33,968 nt of DNA from the NCBI GenBank assembly GCA_910574885.1, contig CAJTDD010000030.1, forward strand, positions 1 to 33,968, given 5' to 3'. Every line of letters begins with the position of its first letter. Positions within the stretch are counted from its first letter, which is position 1. Shown in pieces: positions 21,389-29,650 of the stretch. The position numbers and the translations under genes were made by a program. The notes under the pieces are model-generated. The model had not been told where the DNA came from, did no database searches, and saw only the letters and a program-made list of their open reading frames with translations. Source of the stretch: Lachnospiraceae bacterium. Lineage in GTDB: Bacteria; Bacillota; Clostridia; Lachnospirales; Lachnospiraceae.

Positions 21389-22069
21389 ATGACAATAGAA
21401 GAAATTATGTCCGGAGAATCAGAATATCTCGAATTCAAGCAGATGGTACCGGAAAAAAGCGAAACTTATATGAAGACGGTGGTCGCGTTTGCAAACGGCC
21501 ACCCGTCAAGCATTCAGGTCGCAGTGTATGATAACCGGGTGGAAGTGACTTCTCCTGGGATGCTGTTCGGCAGCCTGAGGCTGAAGGATATCAAAGAAGG
21601 TATTTCGATACCCAGGAATCGCGCGCTGGTGTATGCTTTTACCTACATGAATATTATGGAGCACTGGGGAAGTGGGATTCCAAGGATTATCAGACGGTGC
21701 AAAGAACTTGGGATGGAAGAGCCGGAACTAATGGAAATTGCCGGGAACTTTCGTATCAATTTATTTCGGCTTCCTGATAAGTCCAGAATTGGCAAGAGTA
21801 CAGGGAAAGTGCTGGAGAGTACGGATAAAGTAATGGAAAATACGGAAAAGTACGGAAAAGTACGGATAAAAAGTACGGATAAACTGAATGACAATCATAA
21901 AAAGTTAATTCAATATATAGAAGAAAGGGGAACGATAACAAATAGAGAAGTCCAGAGTCTGCTGAATGTCAAGGATTCCCGTGCCTTGAAGATTCTAAAG
22001 GAAATGGTCGAAGCTGGCATACTGAAAAGAGAAGGGAAATTAAAGGGAAGCTGTTACAAATTGAAATAA
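21389..22069 (+). CDS. Internally deleted AlbA_2 / HATPase_c_4 ATP-binding regulator
   Basis: The 226-residue product joins two ends of a normally much longer protein (about 450 residues or more). Residues 1-37 (MTIEEIMSGESEYLEFKQM to AFANG) are the start of the AlbA_2 domain. From residue 38 the sequence is the C-terminal HATPase_c_4 part (SSIQVAVYDNRVEVTSPGML, then HWGSGIPRIIRRCKELGMEE) and a final winged helix (YIEERGTITNREVQSLLNV). The middle of both domains is missing, but the frame is intact. A low-complexity stretch built on AGTACGGA repeats (about 21820-21885) encodes the linker. The start is ATG 21389 behind GAAGGTGATGG. It is probably non-functional or DNA-binding only. Confidence 0.7.
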   Translation: MTIEEIMSGESEYLEFKQMVPEKSETYMKTVVAFANGHPSSIQVAVYDNRVEVTSPGMLFGSLRLKDIKEGISIPRNRALVYAFTYMNIMEHWGSGIPRIIRRCKELGMEEPELMEIAGNFRINLFRLPDKSRIGKSTGKVLESTDKVMENTEKYGKVRIKSTDKLNDNHKKLIQYIEERGTITNREVQSLLNVKDSRALKILKEMVEAGILKREGKLKGSCYKLK

Positions 22070-22091
22070 TCTTTCAAATCAAATCGTTAAG

Positions 22092-22625
22092 CTATAACGA
22101 ATATTCCAACTGGCAGTCATAAGGTTCTGCCTCTACATGTGTCTGGTTATACTCCTGTGCCTCCACGCATCCCATAGCGCGGTAGAAGCCTTGTGTCTCA
22201 ACGGCGGAATGAGCCGAAATATACAGTTTTCCGGCGCCGTGTTCCTTCGCCCATTTTCCTGCCGCAAGGAGGAGCCTCTTCCCGATTCCCTTGCCCCGCA
22301 TATCTGCAGAAACATGGAGGCTGGTGAGGTCAAGATAGTTTCTGGCAGTCCCGGACAAAGCAGACTCTACGGAAGCGAAACCTTTCAGTTTACCATCGCA
22401 GAAGAATCCATATACGAATCCTCCCGTGGCGGCCGTGTTTTTCAGGCATGCGATCAGAATCCCATAATCCGCTTCTGACCAATCGTCGATAAACGGGTCG
22501 TCTTTTATCACCCATTTTCCGCCATCCCGCCGCCAACATTTTACAACCTTCTGGCGGCGGATAAAATGACTGAATAAATCGCGGCATATTTCATTTTCGG
22601 TTAATTCTCGGTATTGTGCCTCCAT
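22092..22625 (-). CDS. GNAT family N-acetyltransferase
   Basis: This 177-residue protein has the acetyl-CoA motif in SLHVSADMRGKGIGKRLLLA (R-G-x-G-x-G) and a typical C-terminal HSAVETQGFYRAMGC segment. The substrate is unknown. It is transcribed leftward from its own promoter (22675-22703) and converges with the truncated regulator gene. Confidence 0.85.
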   Translation of the reverse strand: MEAQYRELTENEICRDLFSHFIRRQKVVKCWRRDGGKWVIKDDPFIDDWSEADYGILIACLKNTAATGGFVYGFFCDGKLKGFASVESALSGTARNYLDLTSLHVSADMRGKGIGKRLLLAAGKWAKEHGAGKLYISAHSAVETQGFYRAMGCVEAQEYNQTHVEAEPYDCQLEYSL

Positions 22626-22674
22626 TGTATTGTCCGTCCTTTTTCATGATTCCTGTAAACTTCAAGATGGTTTT

Positions 22675-22703
22675 ATTATATAGAATATTTGTTCCTGTGT
22701 AAA
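22675..22703 (-). promoter_or_regulatory. Promoter of the GNAT gene
   Basis: On the - strand, TTTACA (22698-22703) and TATAAT (22675-22680) are separated by 17 bases, about 50 bases before the ATG of the acetyltransferase gene. Confidence 0.75.
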
Positions 22704-22869
22704 GCGTTTGCATTGTTTTTTAGGCGTATTTTTGGACGCGCAACTCAAAGTTTACATGGATTTCCTCAAAAGCAACACGAAATTTATAGATTTTACAGGG
22801 GGAATATTATAAGATAGACCCAACCTGAAGCGCGTAAAGGAAATTCAAAGAGAGAAAAGGTGAAGAATT

Positions 22870-23757
22870 ATGAGTTTATTTGGAGATAACCTTCTATACT
22901 ATCGGAAACGGAATGATATGACACAGGAACAGCTTGCGGAGCGGTTAGAGGTATCCAGACAGACAGTTTCTAAATGGGAAGCAGGGACATCTTATGCAGA
23001 AATGGAAAAATTGCTGCAATTATGCGATTTATTTTCGTGCAGCCTTGATACCCTTCTTAGGAAGGATGCCAGTAAGTCTGAGATAGAAGACAATCAGCAG
23101 CACCGAAAGCATATGAAAGAATTCCGGAGATGGATAACCTGCGGAGTCGCGGTATTAATCTTTGACGCTGCTTTCTATGAATTGCTGGAAGGATGGGGGA
23201 GAGTCAACGAAACAATGCAGGATACTCTTTTTATGATGATTGCCATCGTAGGTATTCTGATTCTGGTGGTACAAGGACTGAAGGATTCTGACTACCGGAA
23301 GAAGCACCCGGTGATTCAGGTATTCTACACGATGGAAGAGAAGGAAAGATTTGACAGCCATTTCCCCGCAAAAATGGCGTCTGGGGTTGGGGTGGTTTTG
23401 ATTGGAATGCTGGTGGGGATGAACGCGGAAAGGCTTCCTTTGCCTTCTGGTATGAACGAAGAATTTTATTACGGGATATTCCTGCTTTTGGTTGCCGTAG
23501 CCGTATCCATTTTTATTTACACGGGAATGCAGAAGCAGGAATATGATGTGGAAGCATACAACCGGGAAAATGATCCCAATGCAAATAAGAAAAATACGCT
23601 TGTGGCAGTCTGGTGTGGTTGTATCATGCTTTTTGCTACCATCCTATTCCTGATTGCCGGGCTTGTGTTCCATCTATGGGAAATCTGCTGGCTTGTCTAT
23701 CCTATCGGCGGCATGCTCTGCGGAATGGCCACATTGATTCTGAACAGGCAGAAGTAA
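22870..23757 (+). CDS. Membrane-anchored XRE family regulator
   Basis: The 295-residue protein starts with a helix-turn-helix of the HTH_3 type (residues about 5-60: NDMTQEQLAERLEVSRQTVS, then KWEAGTSYAEMEKLLQLC). It continues with five or six hydrophobic segments such as TLFMMIAIVGILILVVQG and FYYGIFLLLVAVAVSIFIY. XRE regulators with membrane domains are common in Firmicutes and may respond to envelope signals; the signal here is unknown. No obvious partner gene is adjacent. Confidence 0.85.
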   Translation: MSLFGDNLLYYRKRNDMTQEQLAERLEVSRQTVSKWEAGTSYAEMEKLLQLCDLFSCSLDTLLRKDASKSEIEDNQQHRKHMKEFRRWITCGVAVLIFDAAFYELLEGWGRVNETMQDTLFMMIAIVGILILVVQGLKDSDYRKKHPVIQVFYTMEEKERFDSHFPAKMASGVGVVLIGMLVGMNAERLPLPSGMNEEFYYGIFLLLVAVAVSIFIYTGMQKQEYDVEAYNRENDPNANKKNTLVAVWCGCIMLFATILFLIAGLVFHLWEICWLVYPIGGMLCGMATLILNRQK

Positions 23758-23774
23758 GAAATAGGTAAATAAAT

Positions 23775-23838
23775 GGAAGGAGATATTGCAGGATATGGCT
23801 TATACATGGAGGACAGCCATTTTGCAATATCTCCTTCC
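23775..23838. terminator. Bidirectional hairpin between the XRE gene and carB
   Basis: A perfect 16-base inverted repeat (GGAAGGAGATATTGCA at 23775-23790 and its complement at 23823-23838) encloses a second pair ATGGCT/AGCCAT (23795-23800, 23815-23820). The convergent genes end on either side. Only the - strand exit is U-rich, so it mainly serves carB. Confidence 0.75.
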
Positions 23839-23864
23839 AAAAACGTTATTTGTCTGCCAACAGG

Positions 23865-26800
23865 CTACCGGTCAGAAATCTCACTGTGAAGCTGCTGCAG
23901 CGACTTCACATCCCCCCTGCCATGCTCATTCATATACCGGATTCCATTGGCAGTCACCCTGGCTGCGGCAATAGTGGTAATATACGGAATCTTTGCCTTA
24001 ATGGCGGCTTTCCTAAGATAACTGTCATCATGGACGCTGTCCTTGCCCACCGGGGAATTCACAATCAGGTCGATCTTCCCGTTGGTAATCATATCCAGGA
24101 TGTTCGGACGTCCCTCGTATAACTTCTTAACTTTTTCGGCTTCGATGCCCGCCTCACGGATAATCTCGTAGGTATTCCCTGTGGCAAGAATCCGGAAACC
24201 GTCTTCTGCAAACATACCGGCAACCTCCGCGACCTCTGCCTTATCCTTTCGGTTGACCGAAATCAGCACCGTACCCGAAAGCGGCAATTTTGACTGGGTC
24301 GCCTCCTGGGCTTTGTAGAAAGCCTCGCCGTAAGAAGGAGAAAGCCCAAGAACCTCTCCTGTGGAGCGCATTTCCGGCCCGAGTACCGGATCGACTTCCT
24401 GGAACATATTGAATGGGAATACGGCTTCCTTCACTCCATAGTAAGGAATCGCTTTCTCTTTCAGCCCTGCCACCGGAGAGGGGCGCCCCGTCAGCTCGGA
24501 AGTGATGATATCAGTCGCCAGCGGCACCATGCGGATGTTGCATACCTTGGACACCAGCGGTACGGTACGGGAAGCGCGCGGGTTAGCTTCCAGCACATAT
24601 ACCTTGCCATTCTCGATGGCATATTGCATATTCATCAAGCCCCTTACATGCATTTCCTCGGCAATCTTCTTCGTGTACTCCTTGATTGTCCGCACATTTT
24701 CTTCGGAAATGTGAACGGAAGGGATAATACATGCGGAGTCACCGGAGTGTACCCCTGCAAGCTCGATATGCTCCATGACCGCCGGGACGAAGGCGTGGTT
24801 CCCGTCGCTGATAGCGTCGGCTTCACATTCCAGAGCGTGGTTCAGGAAACGGTCAATCAGAATCGGGCGGTCCGGCGTCACGCCGACAGCGGCTTTCATG
24901 TAGCCTTCCATGCTCTCGTCGTCATAAACCACCTCCATGCCCCGCCCACCAAGGACGTAGGAAGGGCGCACCATAACGGGATAGCCGATATTTCCTGCGA
25001 TTGCGAGGGCTTCGTCTACGGTAGTCGCCATGCCAGATTCGGGCATAGGGATATTGAGCTTGTCCATCATTGCCCGGAAAAGGTCCCGGTCTTCCGCTAA
25101 ATCAATGACGGAAGGAGAGGTGCCGAGAATCCGGACGCCGTTCTTCTCAAGCTCGGATGCCAGATTCAGCGGAGTCTGCCCGCCGAACTGTGCGATAACG
25201 CCCACCGGCTGCTCTTTCTCATAGATGCTCAACACGTCTTCCAGTGTCAGCGGCTCAAAATACAGCTTGTCGGAAGTGTCATAGTCTGTGGAAACAGTTT
25301 CCGGGTTACAGTTTACGATGATTGTCTCAAAGCCCAGCTTTTTCAACGCCAGTGACGCATGGACGCAGCAATAATCGAATTCGATGCCCTGGCCGATCCG
25401 GTTGGGGCCGCCGCCAAGAATCATGACTTTCGGCCGGTCTGTATTGACTGGGTTCTTGTCAGCGCCGTTGTAAGTCGAATAGTAGTATGCATTATCCTTC
25501 GTGCCGCTGACATGCACGCCCTCCCAGACCTCCTTGACGCCCAGTTCTATCCTGCGGCTGCGGACGGCATCCTCGGATACCGCAAGAATCTGGCTTAAAT
25601 ATTTGTCCGAGAATCCGTTCTTCTTGGCGGAAATCAGCATATCATCGGAAGGAAGGCTGCCTTTTGATTCAATGAGGGCTTCTTCTTCTTCCACCAGTTC
25701 CTTCATCTGGGTGATGAAATAGGTCTTTACTTTTGTGATATCGAAAATCTCTTCTACGGTGGCGCCTTTACGCAGCGCTTCATACATGATGAAGTGCCGG
25801 TCGCTGGATGGCGTGATTAACATCGAAAGCAGCGCTTCTTTGCTCTTTGTATGGTAATCCCTGGCGAATCCCAACCCGTAACGCCCGGTCTCAAGGCTTC
25901 GGATTGCTTTCTGGAAGGCTTCCTTATAGGTCTTGCCGATGCTCATGACTTCGCCTACTGCGCGCATCTGTGTACCCAGCTTGTCTTCTACGCCTTTGAA
26001 TTTCTCGAATGCCCAGCGGGCAAATTTGATTACCACATAGTCGCCGTCTGGGACATATTTGTCCAAAGTCCCGTATTTGCCGCAGGGGATGTCCTTCAAG
26101 GTCAGGCCGCAGGCAAGCATGGCGGAAACCAGGGCAATCGGGAAGCCGGTCGCTTTGGAAGCCAGTGCGGAGGAACGGGAGGTACGTGGATTGATTTCAA
26201 TCACAACAATACGGTCAGTCACGGGATCGTGGGCAAACTGTACGTTGGTTCCGCCGATGACCTCAACGGATTCAACGATTTTGTATGCCTGGCGCTGTAG
26301 CTCTTTCTGGCATTCTTCCGATATGGTAAGCATCGGGGCAGAACAGAAGGAGTCACCGGTATGTACGCCCAGCGGGTCAATATTCTCGATAAAGCAAACG
26401 GTAATCATGTTGTTGTCGGCGTCCCGCACAACTTCTAATTCCAGTTCTTCCCAGCCGAGAATGGACTCTTCCACCAATACTTGCCCCACAAGGCTTGCCT
26501 GTAAGCCCCGGGCGCAGACCGTCTTCAATTCTTCCTTATTATATACAAGGCCGCCGCCGGCGCCGCCCATGGTGTAAGCGGGACGCAGGACTACCGGGTA
26601 TCCTAATCCGTCAGCGATTGCAAGGGCTTCGTCCACGCTGTAGGCGACTTCGCTTCTTGCCATCTCGATGCCCAGGGCATCCATGGACTTCTTGAATTCA
26701 ATGCGGTCTTCTCCCCGTTCAATGGCGTCCACCTGTACGCCGATGACTTTGACCTGATATTTGTCAAGGATTCCAGCCTTGGCAAGTTCGGCGCACAGGT

Positions 26801-27086
26801 TAAGCCCTGACTGCCCGCCTAAGTTCGGCAGCAGTGCATCGGGGCGTTCCTTTGCGATGATCTGCTCTAAACGGTCTACGTTCAACGGCTCGATGTAGGT
26901 GACGTCCGCCATCTCGGGGTCGGTCATGATGGTTGCCGGGTTGGAATTCACCAGCACGATTTCGTAACCAAGCCCCCGCAATGCTTTGCATGCCTGGGTT
27001 CCGGAATAGTCGAATTCGCAGGCCTGCCCGATGATGATCGGACCGGAGCCGATAATAAGTATCTTGTGGATGTCTGTATTTGGCAT
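23865..27086 (-). CDS. carB: Carbamoyl phosphate synthase large subunit
   Basis: This full-length 1073-residue CarB has two ATP-grasp halves and a C-terminal allosteric MGS-like domain. Landmarks are IIGSGPIIIGQACEFDYSGT at the N-terminus, RPAYTMGGAGGG in the first ATP-grasp, ILGGGPNRIGQGIEFDYCCV at the start of the second half and RPSYVLGGRGMEVVY in the second ATP-grasp. It makes carbamoyl phosphate for pyrimidine and arginine synthesis from ammonia delivered by CarA. No carA lies next to it, which is unusual because the pair is normally an operon. AGGAGG precedes the ATG. A type I toxin unit lies directly upstream. Confidence 0.96.
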   Translation of the reverse strand: MPNTDIHKILIIGSGPIIIGQACEFDYSGTQACKALRGLGYEIVLVNSNPATIMTDPEMADVTYIEPLNVDRLEQIIAKERPDALLPNLGGQSGLNLCAELAKAGILDKYQVKVIGVQVDAIERGEDRIEFKKSMDALGIEMARSEVAYSVDEALAIADGLGYPVVLRPAYTMGGAGGGLVYNKEELKTVCARGLQASLVGQVLVEESILGWEELELEVVRDADNNMITVCFIENIDPLGVHTGDSFCSAPMLTISEECQKELQRQAYKIVESVEVIGGTNVQFAHDPVTDRIVVIEINPRTSRSSALASKATGFPIALVSAMLACGLTLKDIPCGKYGTLDKYVPDGDYVVIKFARWAFEKFKGVEDKLGTQMRAVGEVMSIGKTYKEAFQKAIRSLETGRYGLGFARDYHTKSKEALLSMLITPSSDRHFIMYEALRKGATVEEIFDITKVKTYFITQMKELVEEEEALIESKGSLPSDDMLISAKKNGFSDKYLSQILAVSEDAVRSRRIELGVKEVWEGVHVSGTKDNAYYYSTYNGADKNPVNTDRPKVMILGGGPNRIGQGIEFDYCCVHASLALKKLGFETIIVNCNPETVSTDYDTSDKLYFEPLTLEDVLSIYEKEQPVGVIAQFGGQTPLNLASELEKNGVRILGTSPSVIDLAEDRDLFRAMMDKLNIPMPESGMATTVDEALAIAGNIGYPVMVRPSYVLGGRGMEVVYDDESMEGYMKAAVGVTPDRPILIDRFLNHALECEADAISDGNHAFVPAVMEHIELAGVHSGDSACIIPSVHISEENVRTIKEYTKKIAEEMHVRGLMNMQYAIENGKVYVLEANPRASRTVPLVSKVCNIRMVPLATDIITSELTGRPSPVAGLKEKAIPYYGVKEAVFPFNMFQEVDPVLGPEMRSTGEVLGLSPSYGEAFYKAQEATQSKLPLSGTVLISVNRKDKAEVAEVAGMFAEDGFRILATGNTYEIIREAGIEAEKVKKLYEGRPNILDMITNGKIDLIVNSPVGKDSVHDDSYLRKAAIKAKIPYITTIAAARVTANGIRYMNEHGRGDVKSLQQLHSEISDR

Positions 27087-27104
27087 GTTTCCCTCCTAAA
27101 ATGT

Positions 27105-27133
27105 TTGACATATGAACAGTGATTGACTATAAT
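27105..27133 (+). promoter_or_regulatory. Consensus promoter for the antisense (antitoxin) RNA
   Basis: TTGACA (27105-27110), a 17-base spacer and TATAAT (27128-27133) match the consensus perfectly. No protein-coding gene follows on this strand before the terminator at 27207-27255, so it drives a short RNA. Confidence 0.8.
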
Positions 27134-27139
27134 ATACTT

Positions 27140-27255
27140 AACAGGGCAGTCGGAAGGTGAGTGCGAGTCACCCGTCCCGGCGAATAATTAAATCAAGCTA
27201 ATAGAGATAGCCGTATGGTCATTGCCAGTGAACAGGACGGCTATTTCTTATTTTT
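27140..27255 (+). ncRNA. Putative type I antitoxin RNA
   Basis: The predicted transcript runs from just after the consensus promoter to the stem ATAGCCGT / ACGGCTAT (27207-27214, 27237-27244) and its T-rich tail. It is antisense to the 3' end of the toxin reading frame at 27241-27324, the convergent layout of txpA/RatA and related type I systems. The extent is inferred from the promoter and terminator. Confidence 0.65.
27207..27255 (+). terminator. Intrinsic terminator of the antitoxin RNA
   Basis: ATAGCCGT (27207-27214) pairs with ACGGCTAT (27237-27244), followed by TTCTTATTTTT. The toxin stop codon lies within the 3' arm, so toxin mRNA and antitoxin overlap there. Confidence 0.7.
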
Positions 27256-27324
27256 CATATTCAGAATTGCAACAACTAGCGATGCGAATGTAAGCAAAAT
27301 CATGAATTCCTCGTATGTACTCAT
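27241..27324 (-). CDS. Small hydrophobic holin-like toxin of a type I toxin-antitoxin unit
   Basis: The 27-residue peptide begins MSTYEEFMILL, has one membrane segment (FMILLTFASLVVAIL) and ends in a basic tail (NMKNKK). This pattern matches the Hol_Tox putative holin-like toxins of Firmicutes, which usually begin M-S/T-T-Y-E. GGTGGTG precedes the ATG at a suitable distance. The gene has a - strand promoter at 27501-27529, a long structured leader and a convergent antisense RNA. The toxin would depolarise the membrane if over-produced; this is inferred from the family. Confidence 0.75.
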   Translation of the reverse strand: MSTYEEFMILLTFASLVVAILNMKNKK

Positions 27325-27389
27325 AAGTATCACCACCTTCCGCAAGGCTCGGAACAGGTGATAGCACGTCCCCCGGCTGCCCGGGTAAG

Positions 27390-27454
27390 TATACCCGCAG
27401 GGCATCCCGTATAACATGCCCTGCGGGCGGGTGGACTTCGTCCATTAAGGTATA
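27390..27454 (+). repeat. Palindromic TATA-bounded element, copy D
   Basis: Copy D is one base longer than B and C. Its hairpin I is a perfect 11-base stem (CCCGCAGGGCA with TGCCCTGCGGG) in which both arms differ from the other copies in a compensating way. Hairpin II is TGGAC-TTC-GTCCA. It lies in the predicted leader of the toxin mRNA. Confidence 0.85.
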
Positions 27455-27500
27455 TTATATTGTCAATGTGCAGACTGCACCCATGTAAATTTTCTATCTA

Positions 27501-27529
27501 ATTTTAGTTGAGTTTTCTATAGATGTCAA
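27501..27529 (-). promoter_or_regulatory. Promoter of the holin-like toxin mRNA
   Basis: On the - strand TTGACA (27524-27529) and TAAAAT (27501-27506) are 17 bases apart. A transcript from about 27494 would carry copy D of the palindromic element in a leader of about 170 bases before the toxin ATG. Confidence 0.6.
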
Positions 27530-27578
27530 TAAGGACAGAACTGAATAGCGGAAAAATAGGACGGAGCAGATTTTGACC

Positions 27579-27607
27579 TTGAAATTCTGTTATTTAGGCG
27601 GTACAAT
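27579..27607 (+). promoter_or_regulatory. Promoter of murI
   Basis: TTGAAA (27579-27584), a 17-base spacer and TACAAT (27602-27607) stand about 70 bases before murI. Confidence 0.65.
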
Positions 27608-27679
27608 GGTTCATACATATGATATATGAATTCAGGCAATACTATGATGATTGCAGATAGGGAAAGGAGAATCTGAGAG

Positions 27680-28501
27680 TTGAAGAATAATTCAAGCGGT
27701 ACGGCTCCCATAGGAGTCTTTGATTCTGGCGTCGGCGGCCTGACGGTGGCAAGGGAAATCATGCGCCAGCTTCCCCATGAGAATATGGTCTATTTCGGAG
27801 ACACGGCAAGGGTGCCGTATGGGAGTAAGTCCAGGGATAACATTATCCGTTTCTCCCGGCAGATTATCCGTTTCCTTGAGACAAAAGACGTGAAGGCCAT
27901 CGTGATTGCCTGCAATACGGCGAGCGCGCTGGCTCTTGAGACGGTGAAGGAAGAGACGGATATTCCCGTAATCGGTGTAATTACGCCGGGAGCGCGGGCG
28001 GCAGTCCAGGCGTCCAGGAACGGGATCATCGGCGTAGCCGGGACGGAAGCCACAATACGCAGCGAGACTTACACCAAGGTCATCCGCGAGATGAACCCGA
28101 AGGCATCCGTTATCGGAAAACCCTGCCCGCTGTTCGTGCCGCTGGTGGAGGAGGGATTTGCCAAGCACAGGATTACCGAGGAAGTGATTGAAATCTACCT
28201 GTCGGACATGAGGCAGACGGAGATTGACACCATGATTCTGGGGTGTACACATTATCCGCTGCTGCGCTCAAAGATTATGGTGTTTTTCGGCGATAAGGTA
28301 CATATTGTGAACCCGGCGTATGAGACGGCCATGGATTTGAAGAAGGTTCTTGGAGAGAGAGGGAACGAGAATCGGTCGGGTGAAGCGGCGTCCTATGAGT
28401 TCTATGTCAGCGACGCTGCGGAAAAATTTACACATTTTGCCAACACCATCCTGTCTTATGATGTGGCGGCAACGAAGCTGGTGAATATAGAAGAATATTA
28501 G
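27680..28501 (+). CDS. murI: Glutamate racemase
   Basis: The 273-residue enzyme converts L- to D-glutamate for peptidoglycan. The two catalytic cysteines lie in VIACNTASALAL and in LGCTHYPLLR; the N-terminal IGVFDSGVGGLTVAREI and YFGDTARVPYGSKS are also diagnostic. A TTG start fits the AAAGGAGA site nine bases upstream; no ATG is present earlier. It is followed after eight bases by a DUF1934 gene, an order often seen in this group of Firmicutes. Confidence 0.95.
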   Translation: MKNNSSGTAPIGVFDSGVGGLTVAREIMRQLPHENMVYFGDTARVPYGSKSRDNIIRFSRQIIRFLETKDVKAIVIACNTASALALETVKEETDIPVIGVITPGARAAVQASRNGIIGVAGTEATIRSETYTKVIREMNPKASVIGKPCPLFVPLVEEGFAKHRITEEVIEIYLSDMRQTEIDTMILGCTHYPLLRSKIMVFFGDKVHIVNPAYETAMDLKKVLGERGNENRSGEAASYEFYVSDAAEKFTHFANTILSYDVAATKLVNIEEY

Positions 28502-28509
28502 GAGAGATT

Positions 28510-28953
28510 ATGACAAAGGATGTATTATTAAGTATTTCCGGTCTGCACTATGAGGTGGCTGACGCGGCGGGGGATGAGGAGAATGAGCCGATTGAAGTGA
28601 TTACTCCGGCGACCTATTATTATAAGAACAATAAGCATTACATTATCTACGACGAAGTCGTGGAGGGGATGGCGGGGACGATTCGGAATAAGGTGCGTAT
28701 TGCCGACGGGAAACTGGAGATTATGAAGAGCGGGCTGTCCAATACCCATATGGTCTTCGAGCGGGATAAGATGAATATTACCCAGTATGAGACGCCTTAC
28801 GGTGATCTGGTGGTGGGTACGCATACGAAAGACATGCAGTTGGACGTGACGGACGAGAAGATTGACGTCCATGTGAACTATGCGCTGGATGTAAACAGTG
28901 AGAAGATTGCAGACTGCAATATTGTGATGAATATAAAAGCATTGGATCATTAG
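28510..28953 (+). CDS. DUF1934 family protein
   Basis: This 147-residue protein matches the calycin-like beta-barrel family DUF1934 (B. subtilis YwiB type): VLLSISGLHY at the start, YYYKNNKHYIIYDE in the centre and a terminal series of beta strands ending ADCNIVMNIKAL. Its function is unknown. The stop lies inside the terminator hairpin that also ends the convergent gene. Confidence 0.8.
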   Translation: MTKDVLLSISGLHYEVADAAGDEENEPIEVITPATYYYKNNKHYIIYDEVVEGMAGTIRNKVRIADGKLEIMKSGLSNTHMVFERDKMNITQYETPYGDLVVGTHTKDMQLDVTDEKIDVHVNYALDVNSEKIADCNIVMNIKALDH

Positions 28954-28968
28954 TGAGCCAATGCTTTT
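28935..28968. terminator. Bidirectional terminator between the DUF1934 gene and the convergent gene
   Basis: AAAAGCATTGG (28935-28945) pairs with CCAATGCTTTT (28958-28968). The A run on one side and T run on the other allow termination in both directions. The 5' arm is part of the DUF1934 coding sequence. Confidence 0.85.
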
Positions 28969-28971
28969 CGT

Positions 28972-29430
28972 CTACTTCTGTGCCTGTTTTGTCTTGTCCC
29001 TCATTCTTGCGAAGAAACCTTTCTTCTTCTGCGGCGTCTCAAGAGGACCTCTTAACCCTCTGACTGCCGTGATGTAGATTCCGCTGACGGTCGCCTTAAC
29101 CTCTTTCTTCACGGGAATCAGCGGATAGATATCTGCGTCGCACATCAAGGTCATGATCCTTGGGCCGATCTTTGCCTTCACTACCGGGACTTTGGACCGG
29201 CGGAGATACTTAGGCGTGTTCTCCACTACGATAGCTGGCAGTCCGGCGTCCTTTAGGCGAAGCTTCCCTTTGTCGATAATCAGCATGGACATGGTCTGGG
29301 CAACGGCTTCTAATTGTGCCTGCTGTTCCGCCTGCTTTTTCTCAGCCCTCTTCCCAAGAAAATATAATGCGACACAAGCAGCGATTAAAATCACCAGAAT
29401 GACAATCATTACAATGGTAAATGTACTCAC
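28972..29430 (-). CDS. Uncharacterised protein with one N-terminal membrane helix
   Basis: This 152-residue protein starts with a membrane helix (IVMIVILVILIAACVALYFL), then a charged KRAEKKQAEQQAQLEA stretch that may form a coiled coil, and a soluble beta-rich part (KGKLRLKDAGLPAIV, MTLMCDADIYPLIPVKKEV). The tail is basic (KKKGFFARMRDKTKQAQK). A GTG start at 29430 has AGGAGG seven bases upstream; a TTG at 29436 is too close to that site. I do not recognise a named family. It may be a cytoplasmic domain tethered to the membrane. Confidence 0.7.
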   Translation of the reverse strand: MSTFTIVMIVILVILIAACVALYFLGKRAEKKQAEQQAQLEAVAQTMSMLIIDKGKLRLKDAGLPAIVVENTPKYLRRSKVPVVKAKIGPRIMTLMCDADIYPLIPVKKEVKATVSGIYITAVRGLRGPLETPQKKKGFFARMRDKTKQAQK

Positions 29431-29570
29431 GGGCAAACCTCCTAAATTCTATATTCCATGACACACATTGTACCATTGTTTGACACCATGTGCAAGAGAT
29501 TTGAAGGGGATTTGGTCTTATCTTTCAGAAAAATACAGCCGATAGTATAAGATAAGAGTAAATTTTTGGG

Positions 29571-29600
29571 ATACCCAAGGGCATGCCGTAATACAGGTAT
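29571..29600 (+). repeat. Palindromic TATA-bounded element, copy E (internally deleted)
   Basis: ATACCCAAGGGCATGCCGTA is followed after a few bases by AGGTAT. The left half of the element is kept and joined to its right end; hairpin II and the right arm of hairpin I are lost. It lies about 50 bases before the gene at 29651. Confidence 0.6.
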
Positions 29601-29650
29601 CTGTGGAGGCGGGGGATTGTCCGGCGGTGCATATCAGTAAAGGGGCGGTT

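Noticed and set aside
23786..24122. Short + strand frames over the 3' end of carB
   Set aside because: They overlap the terminator hairpin and the antisense of carB and lack start signals.
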